Source: Phoronis ovalis (taxonomy: Eukaryota; Phoronida; Phoronidae). From it: a stretch of 13,602 bases of DNA. The notes under the pieces are model-generated. The model was not told the DNA's origin, ran no database searches, and saw only the letters and a program-made list of their open reading frames with translations. Location: the NCBI GenBank assembly GCA_028565635.1, contig JAOXYB010017884.1, positions 1-13,602 of the forward strand, written 5' to 3'. Both the position numbers and the translations under genes were made by a program. How positions within the stretch are numbered: the first letter of the stretch is position 1; each line of letters begins with the position of its first letter. Shown here in pieces: positions 1 to 11,000 of this stretch.

Positions 1-1315
1 AGTACAAAAGTTAACATCTTACTCATAGTACATCGCGTATTAAAAACAACAAAACAATAACCAACCGACATTTGCATCGAGAGTATTTTCTATCTCGGAT
101 ACTCAATCGTCTGCTTATGGCACCATTAAATTGATCTTTTATACACTTATGCCGAATATACAGGGTTCAACAGCATGTTCTACATTCTAAGCCCAGAGTT
201 ATCAAGATCCGTGGTTTACCACGGGTACCGGCTAGTATAGGGAAATAATAATTATAAGGGTATAAATTAGAAAGGAATAACTGAATTTTAAAATGGTATA
301 ATATCGAGGGTGACAGTCTGACTTCTTCAATATAGCTTTATGTCCTCAAGTTTTTGATATATTGATAAAATGGACAAACCTATTAATAATTGACGATCAT
401 TAAATTAGATGATTGTTTTATCCCACGTACGACCAGTAATTAGGAAGAACATAATCCAGTTTAACCTCAAAATTCAACATAGCGGCCATTTTGACATTAC
501 ATTTGACATGAGAACTCGATCCCGAAAGTTCGAAATAGCTGAAAATCTGCCCACAAAGTATGACAGCAGGCCAACGGATACACAATATATGCATTATAAA
601 ATACACACCCATACAGCATTTGAAAACATCAATTACATGTACGAACCTTACCGAATTCCTGTGAAATAGCGGCTAATAACTACTCCCTCCGTTCAGTTCA
701 AAAATTAATCCCGTAAAAAGCGATAGCGGACGATATTCACTGTTTACAAATCTATTACCCCAATATTAGGAGTATATGGTAAAGAATCGTAAAACAAACG
801 TAACTGTCATACAGATAAATATCTCAATGATTCGAAATGGTACAAATGGTGTCCTTTCTTCTCAAATAACATTCCAAAATCGGTCAAACTTGATTGACAA
901 TTTCTAAACGCTAGATCGTCAACTTCCCGTAATGGCAGCCATTAAACCTACGAATGCGGGGTGGACTTCGAAATTTCAGGTAGCTAATACTGACGTCACG
1001 TTTTAAAATCTCGTTAACACAATAAAAATATGTCGAATTGTAAACAAATTATTATTTTTATCTCTTTTACGTTTTCTAACCAATTTATTAACTTCTGATG
1101 CGTAGTACAGGGATGTAGCAACAAGAAACAAAACTGTTGAGAAAATGCTACAGATGTAAACAGGAAGTAATCTTGTGCCCATGCGCTTTCATCGATCGCA
1201 GACTGAAATTCGATAGAAAATGAACTGATGATGCAGATAAGGTGTACCATTTTCCAGAAACGCCAAAACTGCGGTAAATATTTTATAGAGAAACTTTGAA
1301 AAATAAACTGCCAAG
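1..1315. other. 5' flank and 5' UTR of the CAPS gene
   Basis: I recognise no coding gene upstream of the start codon. The open frames here (for example 409-669) have no recognisable family and stop before the gene. CpG density is high for this AT-rich DNA: I count about 40 CpG in positions 1-1020, against about 9 in 4021-5040. That is expected for an unmethylated promoter next to a methylated gene body. A perfect CRE palindrome lies at 991-998. The transcription start cannot be placed from sequence alone. TATA-like strings exist, such as TATAAAA near 595, but in AT-rich DNA they carry little weight. A noncoding 5' exon further upstream is possible. Confidence 0.55.
991..998. promoter_or_regulatory. 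Consensus CRE (CREB/ATF site) TGACGTCA
   Basis: This is a full 8-base palindromic cAMP-response element, 318 bp upstream of the start codon and within the CpG-rich flank. CREB/ATF proteins bind this site in animals, and it is common near promoters of neuronal and neuroendocrine secretory genes. The match is exact. That it is functional here is inferred from position only. Confidence 0.5.
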
Positions 1316-2098
1316 ATGTTGGACCCATCTTCAAGTGAAGGTGAAGTGGAATACGAGGATACAGATGGAATTAACTCTGATGCTCTCAGTATTCCAAGCA
1401 CCGACCGCCGAAGTTTATCGGCAAGTGGAGAGAATTTGAATATGTCAGGGCCACATTCAAGATCGAACAGTCTTAGACCGTCAAGTCCCAGTCCTTCCGT
1501 AGCAAGCGAAAAAGAAAAAGAAGAAGCTGATCGTCTTGAAAAAGAAGAAGAAGACCGCAAAACTCGTTTACAACTTTATGTATTTGTACTGAGATGTATT
1601 GCTTATCCGTTCAATGCGAAGCAGCCTACCGACATGGCTAGGCGACAAACCAAAGTAAATAAACAACAATTACAAACAATTAAGGAGAGGTTCCACGCAT
1701 TTTTAAATGGAGAAACCAATATAGCTGCCGATGAAGCATTTACTAATGCTGTTCAAAGTTACTATGAAGTTTTTCTGAAATCTGATCGTGTTGCAAATAT
1801 GGTACGGAGTGGAGGCTGTTCGGCCAATGACTTCCGCGAAGTTTTTAAAAATAACATTGAGAAACGTGTCCGAAGCTTGCCGGAAATAGATGGATTAAGC
1901 AAAGAAACTGTTTTAAGCTCTTGGATGGCTAAATTTGATTTAATTTATCGTGGTGAAGAAGATCCTAGGAAACAACCACAACGTTTAACGGCAGCAGCAT
2001 CGGAGCTAATTCTTAGCAAAGAGCAGTTGTACGAAATGTTTCAAAATATTCTTGGTGTCAAAAAATATGAGCATCAAATTTTATATAATGCGTGTCAG
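1316..2098 (+). CDS. CADPS: CAPS exon 1: start codon, acidic/Ser-rich N terminus and conserved N-terminal region (residues 1-261)
   Basis: The ATG at 1316 is chosen because it gives MLDPSSSE, the N terminus recalled for vertebrate CAPS. An in-frame TAA at 1304-1306 closes the frame just upstream, and the context (AAG before ATG) has a purine at -3. Residues 5-19 are acidic and 24-67 are rich in Ser, Pro and Arg, including RPSSPSPSV. Residues 65-86 form a Lys/Glu/Arg-rich likely helix or short coiled coil. From about residue 87 ([20 protein letters not shown]) the match to animal CAPS is near continuous, through SGGCSAND (165-172) and EEDPRKQ (214-220) to [15 protein letters not shown] (233-247). 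The exon ends at codon 261 (Gln) before GTATGT, phase 0. In vertebrate CAPS1 this N-terminal part carries a long Gly/Ala-rich insert that is absent here. The genomic frame runs on 10 codons into the intron to TAA at 2129-2131. Confidence 0.95.
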
Positions 2099-5000
2099 GT
2101 ATGTATAGCTTTAATAAATGTCGATCAGTAATATTTGCTGTGGAAGAAATAAAATAACAAAGATCTATATCAAATTCCCTGAAGGGTCCTGGCCCAGGTA
2201 CTGATAAATGTTTTCGGTCAGATTAATTTTTAATTCATGAATTATCATAGTTGATAATGTAGTAAATTGTTTAATTTCCTGGTCCATAGTTGCATGGACT
2301 ACTGAAAAAGATGAAGGTTCTACTTTGAGAAAAGTATAGGAAGGTTCTGTAGAATGTGGCATGCATTCACAATACTGCCATTTCAGTCCTATTGGGACAT
2401 TGAAACTTTCTTTTCATTATGATCTGATAAAAAAATTATAACTGCAGCCAATGTGTAGGTCATCATGGACAAGGGAGCTGGGTAGGTTATGGCACACAAG
2501 ACCATACATGCTTAGATTAACAAGTGTGTATTGTCTAGTTCCCGGGGGGTATTCAGGTTATTTTTTGGTGGGGGTGTGCAGCCGAGTTGAACATTTTGGA
2601 TTTGGATTGTATACTTTTTACTGTATTTTTTGGATTGCTACCGTAAAGATATTAAAAAATTTGGATTGCTACCTACTGCTTACAGCAAATAATTTGGATG
2701 AATTTTAGGTTTGTATCCATAAATAAATTTTGGAATTTGGTTTGTATCAGTCAGTTTGCATAAAAATGGATTGCTATACTCAAATATTTTAAAATTTTGG
2801 ATTGCTACCCTTGTATTGTACAAAATTTGGATTACTACCCTAAAGTTTCAAAAAATTTGGATTGGGTTTGCTACCACAAGCTAAAATTTTGGATTGGGTT
2901 CCGCGGCATATCCCCGTAGTAAAAAAACCTTGAGTACCCCCCTGGGGTCTAGTTAAACATGCAAAGTAATTATGCACACATGTCATGCATGATAGCATCT
3001 TTTCCTACAAATCCATATATCCTCCCAACAACAAACACTGATTGAAAATGAAAAGGTAATTTTAAGAAACCTGAGTTGATAGAATTAAGAAACCTTCAAT
3101 GTAGAAATTGAATAATGCATTGTAGACCAAACCAGTAAGCCATCTGTTTTACATAATTATACAACATCAATTATATTTGTTGCCTTTGGACATAATCTTG
3201 AACTTAGTCAATAATTTAATGAATATTTTATGAAATGTATTTTTAATGTCACCTGCCCATGGGCAATTGGCACCCCCCTTGTACATCATAAATACGCGAA
3301 AGTAAGAAGGCTTCCTATTGGTCATTCTTTCCAATAGCGTTCACTGATCCACCAGAAAAAGTGGTAACAACATTATTCTTTCGGAGTTGTTATCGGAATA
3401 TGTCATTCGAAGGAATTCTTATTTATAAACGTAATGATTTTATAGGTTTTTCCAGGTCTTCACAAGCAAGGTTAGTGTCTGAATTCACAGCTCCCTTGTT
3501 GATGTCCCAGGGTTCCTGATTATCCGTTGATGGGCGCAAATTTGTGTAACATGGACCCACTTCATTGAATGCGCTACACCAGATCAATTGACGCACATAA
3601 TTTACCACTAATACTCTCAGAGTTCCATTACTGTGGACAATTGTAAATTCACTGTGAATGTAATAAGAACTCAGAGAGTGCCAGTGGTAAATTATGTGCA
3701 TCAAACAGCCAGGTGCTGCGGGTTCAACGTAATGGCTCTGTTTTAAACGAATTTGTGCCCATCAACAGATGTTAGGGTCCTCTGTATCTCATTCAACTTG
3801 TTTTGTGGATAGAGCGCAGAAAGAGATGCAACCATATTTCTTACCAATAACACAGGAACTTAACACTTGGTTCCTTCACTCAGAAAACCTGATTTTGTAA
3901 AATTGCATTTTGTGCATGCTAAAATTTGCTATCCATTATAACAATTCATAATAGGCCTAAGTTGTGTAAGCCAGACAGTTCATTAACCTCAGGCGACGAA
4001 GCCATTTTTCCATGATTTTTATACAATTTACAGCTATAGAATGACAGACCTCAGATATGTTATGATATTAGCATGAAAAAAGCTTTGAGTAAATTTACTT
4101 GATTAGTTTTATTTATTACTGAATGTGTGATGTGGCTCCAAAATGAATCACACGATCTAGCAATAGAGATTGAAATTAAACTTCCGCTGAGAAATTTTCT
4201 TGAGGGGTGACATTAGCCTGGTTTAGTAGTAGTTACAAACAAACTTACAGCATGTTCATTACTGTTATAGGAAAGATTTATTGGAATTAAATTGTCTTTA
4301 ATGGCACTCAATCTTATTACAATATATTAATTCCCTTCCTGTAAACATTGTTATGCAAATGCGAAATAAGTGTTTTAAATTAATTAAGTCTGGTGTGATA
4401 GCTAGGGTACCATGTAGAGGCTGAACACTAACATGTTGACAAGACACTCCCATCACATTAGAAATTCCCCGTTCCTAGGTAATTCTAGTGTAGTGCAGGT
4501 AATGGATATAGGAAAAGAAAATGAATCCATTTTTTTCCAATTATAGGAGAAACAAAATATCCTCTGAATCATAAAGTGAAAATGGTAAACAGATCTAAAT
4601 AAATATCTAGATCAGTGGATATCAAATTTTTCCAGCACGTTATTTTTTGCAAAAAAAGGTTAAAAAATCTGGATAGGAATTTTATTTGGTTAAGCAGCAT
4701 TGTCATGAAGTGTATTCACAGGTAAATTACTTGATTCACATGTCGTAAACCTTGGAGTTTGGCGGGTGATTATTCTTAACCAAATTTTTAGTTCAACTCA
4801 CATTGCATTAATTAATATTGGAAAGGATTGGTTACCCTGTATTGTACCTGCTGAAAACGTGTATTTTAAATTGTTTAAATTGAATGAGATAAAGACATCA
4901 AACAGTTTGTTGATCTTTGTTCTTTTTTAATTTAACTTAATAGTGCATATACATTGAAAATAACTGGAACTGTGAGTTGAAGAAGGCATTCTAATAAATG

Positions 5001-8000
5001 ACTATTAAGATCAATATTAGCGCCTTGTACTCAATAAAATCTAGCATACAATTAGTCAATAAATTGCTTAAAATATCAAAATAAAGAGCAGTTTTACTAC
5101 TTGTACATGTAGCTTTGGGAATATAACGTACAATTATAATTTTTGTTGTTAATGGCTGTCATTTTAGTGTAGATCAACTAATTTTTTAGGTAGCGTGTGA
5201 ATTTGTAAAGAAGGTAAAAAATACAGTTCATAAAGAAACATAATAGCTTTTCATGTATAGGCTGTAGGCAATTATAAGAATTGATCAGATAATTTTTATA
5301 AACAATCTACTTTTTACTTTTTTTTAAGTGAGAAATACAAATTTGATCTGTTTTGTTTTGTAGAACAAATGAAAACTACGTATTCTAATTAAAAGTATAA
5401 AATATCTTGTTAACCAGTGCTGTTTCAAACAAAAACCTAAATTTCTAGTATCTGTTGCCAGATAATAGAGATTGAAGCATTAATTATTATATGATATTAA
5501 ATAGTGATGTTACACTGCTTGTTATTTTTAAGTTTAAAAAATCATCACATTTATCATAAATACTAACCATTGGCTATTTATCAGATAGCATCATTCTGTA
5601 TTATATTTCTTTTTATGAGGCATATATTTTTTAGCTAGTACTTTTACTAGGAATTTAACATTTGTGTAAGTTTTAAAAAAAATTCTATTTACCTTAGTAC
5701 ACCATGAAAATACTCTAAAATACTAATTACGCTCTCATAAGAAGCATGCTACAAACAGGTCTTTTTTCGGACGTAAATGGTGATTTTGGGTATGTCTATT
5801 GTGTGACGCAACCAGCAGCACTAGTAAATGATTTGCAATTAATTAATTGTACAATTTCTGTAATCAGATTTCTATAATAATTAATCAGATCTATAAAAAT
5901 CCTGTAATCAAGCCTGAATCAGGACACCTGAGTCTAGCCCTTAATATGTAAACTAGGCATACATTTCTAATATCGAAAGACACATGTTCGGGGTTTATAG
6001 AAATTAACATTGTCTAAGGGATATGCAAAGTGATGTGAAGAAAACTGTTTGGACTGATGCATGGTAAAACGTGTCTGAAATATATGGGTACAAAACTCAG
6101 ATTGCATAGAAATGTATATTAATATAATTAAATAAATTCATATTCGAGTACTAGTTTAACAGTATCATTTGGAGGTATTAAACCAATTAGTGTATGATCA
6201 GCACCCTGGATGTCAGTGTTTATGTCATAAGCTTGTGTTTAAGTTTCATATTGAATTATGTTGCCATAGCAACAAAAAAATAAGGAAATCAATTTCTGAA
6301 TATTGAAATTATTTGTGTGGCCATGTGGGTGTTTCGATCATGCAGTAAAATGCATCTTGACATTCCACGCCTGTTAATCGTTTACACACACATTACTGTG
6401 AATGGAAATTGACTGATTTTAAAATACAACTTGTCTACACATGATTAAGGTATTGACATGGGGTAATTATGGAGATATCTTTAGAGAATTATTAAAAATT
6501 AAGCCTGCAGCTTTCATGTTCTCAGCTAGAAGTATATATAGACATATTCGAAATGAATCCCATTTTTTCTGACTTCCGGATGTTATGCATTCATATCTGT
6601 ATAAACATTATTTCTTAACTGGAAAATAGAAAATTAACTGATGAATGATTACTATTAGTAAATGAGTTTTGTGTTGGATGGTGTTCAAAACAAATCTCGT
6701 GGCATGTTTACACACTCGTAGAAAAATGTCTTGTCATGTATGTTTCCCTTTTTACAGTTGGACAATGCCGATGAGCAAGCGTCTCAAGTTCGTAGGGAAC
6801 TCGATGGTAGATTCCAAGTGGTGGAACAAGTTTCAAGGGTAGGTGCTGACTGCGTAGCTGTGATATTATACTTAACAATCGTAATTACTAGGAAAAGTTT
6901 TAAACCATCCACAGTTTCCTCCGCTAAATCGTCAACGCTACCTGTCATAAACATTCTCTGACGAAACTCTACAATTTCATTCCTATACCATGATAAACTT
7001 AGTCCAAGACAAAGTCTTTGTGAAACATCACCACCCATGGTACAACTTAATGGTTCATTGATATGTGCCAATGGTCAATCTATCAGTCCCTGCGATATTC
7101 AATTATTTCGAGGCGCAGGATAGCTACTGTTACCACGGAATTTCTATGTTTACGAAAACATTCACTCGCCTCACATCAGCGGCTGTTTATTCGGCAATAG
7201 TAAGATTATGGCGCCAAAGAAATTTTAGACATGTTCTGGTGTTTCTGATTGCGTATGAGGAAGACAGTATAAACTGCCTTGGTGCTGCAGTGATTTCAGT
7301 CATTGAATAAATGCATTTTTTAATATAAAATTTCAATTTTTGTTTATCAAAAAATCACCTGCTAAATTTCTATAAATCTTTGCAGAAATTGCCAATACTC
7401 TTGCGGAATACAGACAAAAATTGTTCCAGATTTTTAAGTTTTTCGCTGTGGGATTCAATTGGATCTAATTGATCCATGGATTTTAGGTTGTGGATTTTTA
7501 GGAAACAAACCACTTACTCTATTTATTTTTAAGCCTGTTGTTTTGTCATTGAAGAATGCAGTGGAGAGATAAGCATTCTCCTTGACTTTCAAATGTTACC
7601 TTTTAAGTTGATAATTAAGATTACCAACACTTTTTATATTTTACGTTATCTTAAATTGAAAAGTGTACATTTCTTTAAGTAATTGAGTAGTTTTAAAGAA
7701 ACATGTGTGGTTTTACTTACACTTTGTGCCAGTGTTTCAGTCTCTTGAAGTATCTGGGTATAAAACACGGGTTATTCTAGAAAATGCATTGTAAATACTT
7801 TTTTTCAAAGACCACAGCAGCCACAACAGAAGGCTGTTACAAGAAACGATAGCAGCTTTACAAGAAAGCCACCAGACGAACAATGTTATGTGGCTTATAT
7901 TTCTCTTCCTGTTATCTCCTAGATTTCCAGGGTTCTCCAAAGTAATAAAACATTCACTAAATACTGGTATACAATTTATGCTACGACATATGCTGTGATG

Positions 8001-11000
8001 TTAATGTGTTATAGTATTGTGTTTTTTGTACAGTAAGTTTTCTTTCCCTGCTTTTTTTCCAAAAAATGTTATTTAAATTCCTGTTGGCACTAACAGAACT
8101 GAAATCTTGAACTTGCGCTCTTTCTATTTACACCTGAAGGACTGGTGTTCAGATGTGTTTCAGGTATTACAGGTGGTAGAAGCATGAATTATAGTGTGAT
8201 TCAACCTTAAATATGATTAGCAGTCCAATTTCCAGAAGTTTTAAGGGACACCTCTTGAACCCAGACCTGCTTTGTAGCTGCGATATTATAAATATTGCTT
8301 CTCTATACCTTATTTATCCGAGTAGGCAGCCTGTGTATCAATTACTTATACAATCATTTATTTTTGAGCAAAATAATTCAGGTTTGTTTAATCTCATCTT
8401 TTCACAGCAGTCTGGAAAGAATATAAGCTGTCTTTCATAATTTCAAGTAATTATTTTACAAAATGACACACATGGGAATAAACACGAAAAGATATGAAGC
8501 CTTCCCTGAACAGTAGCAGCGTACATTAGAATGAAAGCCTGGGCTTCTATGCAAAGGACGACTTTGTCACAGCTCATAGTAGGCTATTATTCAAGGGGAA
8601 GCTTCTAATCGGATAAATACTGTATACATTTCCGGATTTGTATTCCATCATTGTATACCATATTTATACTCCTGCTTTATCCTAGGCTCAACATCCTTAC
8701 ATGGTAAGTTGTTTGCTCTTTACGAGACTGATTCATGTTGTAGGGCCCTAACATAGAACCTGCCTGCTAGCCTTATGTTGTACTGCTGACATTGTGCTTT
8801 GATATTGTGAGCAGTGTTACTGTTAATTGTAATCGTCACATAATCGGTTTTTGCCCCAGACTGCATTCTAATTAAAATACGAAGTTTGTTTCCGCTCCCA
8901 TTACTTATCTGCTATTTTTTGTGCTAGTGGTGCCGAATTAAGATAGCTGGCAATTGATGAGAAAAAAATAGATAATTAATGGTGGAATACGTAGCAGATA
9001 TGTAACAGGAGAAAAAGTAACTTCAAATTTTAAAAATGATGTTGACTGTGAAGTCTGAAATATTGTTTTAATGCAAACTAAGTCCATTATTGTAGTAAAG
9101 ACTATGAAAGAAAGCATGTTACTAGTGCTGGAATGAGTTTTCATAGAATATATTTATTACATTATTTTTACCTTTGCGCAGTGAGATGTTTGCGCGCTGA
9201 AAACCAGGTGTAGCCTATTTTTTGACAAGATATGGATTGTTTATGGTAACACTGCAAACATATCCAGCAGTGATCTGCATTGAAAGTTGTTCATAAGCAA
9301 GGAATCATAGTTAATAAGATATCCTGCTTATGACAAACTGAGCAGATCGATGTCACAGTCAGTTTATGAAGCGTGTTCAGTATACTTTCCTCGACAATGA
9401 TTTTGTTTTTTAGTGAAGTGTTGTTGCATTGGGAGAACAGACAGAGTGTGGTTTATAGCATTATTTACTAGGTTATTTAATTAATTGTTTTTTTTGTTAT
9501 AACTTTAGAAGTTATTCAGATATGGTCTTCTCATGCATAGCTGTTCCAGTCGCCCCCCTAAAACTGCACATGCAAACCAAGCATACACTCAACAGAAATT
9601 ATGACAAATCTTTAAAATTAAAAATAAGTTGTAATGTTTAGACTTTTTCTATTTGATATGTCATATAGTATAAATAGTAAATCCGATAAAAATATTTTTC
9701 GGATTTTTTAAAGGAAATAGGGGGTTTATCAACTAATAAAATAGCCATGAGAAGACTGACTCAGTCTATGACTTGCACATCTAATTGGTAGTGCACTTTG
9801 TAGTCACCAATACATGCTGGGTTGTACATTTTGTTAGTTGTTTTTCTGTTATTATGATTGATTGTTTTATATAATTGAACATAAATTTAGGTTATGGTTT
9901 ATTTGTAGCATCTGTGCAGAATATTAAGTGGTCTGTTATCACTACTTGAGACCATATGATGAAGACCAGTACTTCTTTCATTTCCAGTAAATCCTGGCCA
10001 ATCATGCTGCTCTCAGTCTTATAAATTCTGCAGTCTACATTTTACAGACCTATCAAAAAGAAAAAGATTGTTTATCTTTTGGTATAAAATGTTGTTTAAA
10101 CAACTGGTTGTTGCAATGAACAAATTGAAAGAAACATATGGTCTAAATAAACACTGTTCAGGATGCTCTATCAGTCTGTGATAAAAAATTAAGTTTTTAC
10201 TGCTTGTGCAGTGTTTCTGACAGTTTTTTTAGCAACTGTCTGTATTTAGTCTATGGTTTTGATAATGGGGATATTATTCATTTTATCATGCATTTTTATT
10301 GGTAAAATGACATAATGATAAATAATTGAATACAGATCCAATTTCCATTACAATAAGAGGATATAATTAGTATGTTTTTGATTTCCTATACTTATTTCAT
10401 TTAAAATTTAGGTTATCTCTAACATTGCACATTTTCCAAATATTAAAGTCTATCCATTTTTTTATGGATGATTGTTATAATGGAGAGATTTGCAGCTTTA
10501 GTAAATATATGGAAATGTATTTATATAACTCCTAGATTTATACACCCTCTTCATGTTCCTTGGAATTTCAAAAATCTGTACATTCCTCATTTTTCACTAC
10601 AAGAGACTTTGTATTCATACAGTAATTTGTAGCTTTATTCTTGTCATTTTCGCCTGAAATTATCTTCCCTCAAACAAGTAAAGAAGTATCTACAGTATAT
10701 TATTGTTCACCAAGATGAGAAATATAGCTGTAATATTAGCACCGTTGTATGGCTTCTTGCATAAAATGTAAAACGAGCAAATTAAATTTTAAAAAATCTA
10801 GTGCAACTAAGTGTTATATTGAAAAGACAATATTATGTTATATTTTTATCTATTTTAACCAGGTCAAGCGCCATCCACGATTTGTACTTAAAGAAATGGA
10901 GCCAATGTATGTAGAAGAACTGAGGGCAGCTATAAATTTACTAATGTCCAACTTAGAGATTTTACCTGTTTCAAAAGGTAGCACAGAGTCGAAGAAATCT

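Larger units (their letters stand above)
2099..6757 (+). other. Intron 1 (4659 bp, phase 0)
   Basis: The donor is CAG/GTATGT and the acceptor is TTTTTACAG. It carries a MITE at 2541-2946, a 12-bp palindrome TGCCCATGGGCA at 3254-3265, a CpG-rich insertion-like block around 3285-3830 with a long inverted repeat, and an X-box at 6260-6273. Apart from these, 2099-2540, 2955-3284, 3831-6259 and 6274-6757 are AT-rich, CpG-poor intron in which I see no gene, tRNA or other RNA. Short imperfect direct copies of TAATCAGATxTCTATA occur at about 5861-5900. Confidence 0.9.
6839..10862 (+). other. Intron 2 (4024 bp, phase 0)
   Basis: The donor is AGG/GTAGGT and the acceptor is TTTTAACCAG. The first 480 bp form a CpG-rich patch listed separately. 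At 7832-7878 two imperfect direct copies of GCTGTTACAAGAAA occur about 25 bp apart. At 9272-9348 there is a miRNA-like hairpin. At 9680-9705 a short palindrome pairs AATCCG with CGGATT around an A/T core. I see no gene or other RNA in 7317-9271 or 9349-10862; these are AT-rich intron. Confidence 0.9.

Noticed and set aside
595-602. TATAAAA as a promoter TATA box
   Set aside because: It lies about 720 bp from the start codon in AT-rich DNA with no initiator or transcript evidence.
409-669. 86-codon plus-strand open frame in the 5' flank
   Set aside because: No recognisable family, no clear splice or promoter context, and a length expected by chance in AT-rich DNA.
3423-3704. 93-codon minus-strand open frame over the fold-back repeat
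   Set aside because: It runs through one inverted arm, the spacer and into the other arm. The equivalent frame of the second arm has a stop, and no family is recognisable. It was kept as repeat sequence, not as a gene.
6198-6216. RE1/NRSE-like string (TCAGCACC, two bases, GGA) in intron 1
   Set aside because: Only the left half-site and three bases of the right half match. The rest of the right half does not fit the consensus, and REST-type control outside vertebrates is doubtful.
8213-8440. 75-codon plus-strand open frame in intron 2
   Set aside because: Low-complexity hydrophobic/Ser-rich translation without a recognisable domain and lying wholly in an intron.
10216-10243. Short hairpin (CTGACAGTT / AACTGTCTG) in intron 2
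   Set aside because: The stem is only about eight pairs around a T-rich loop, common by chance and too short for a structured RNA.
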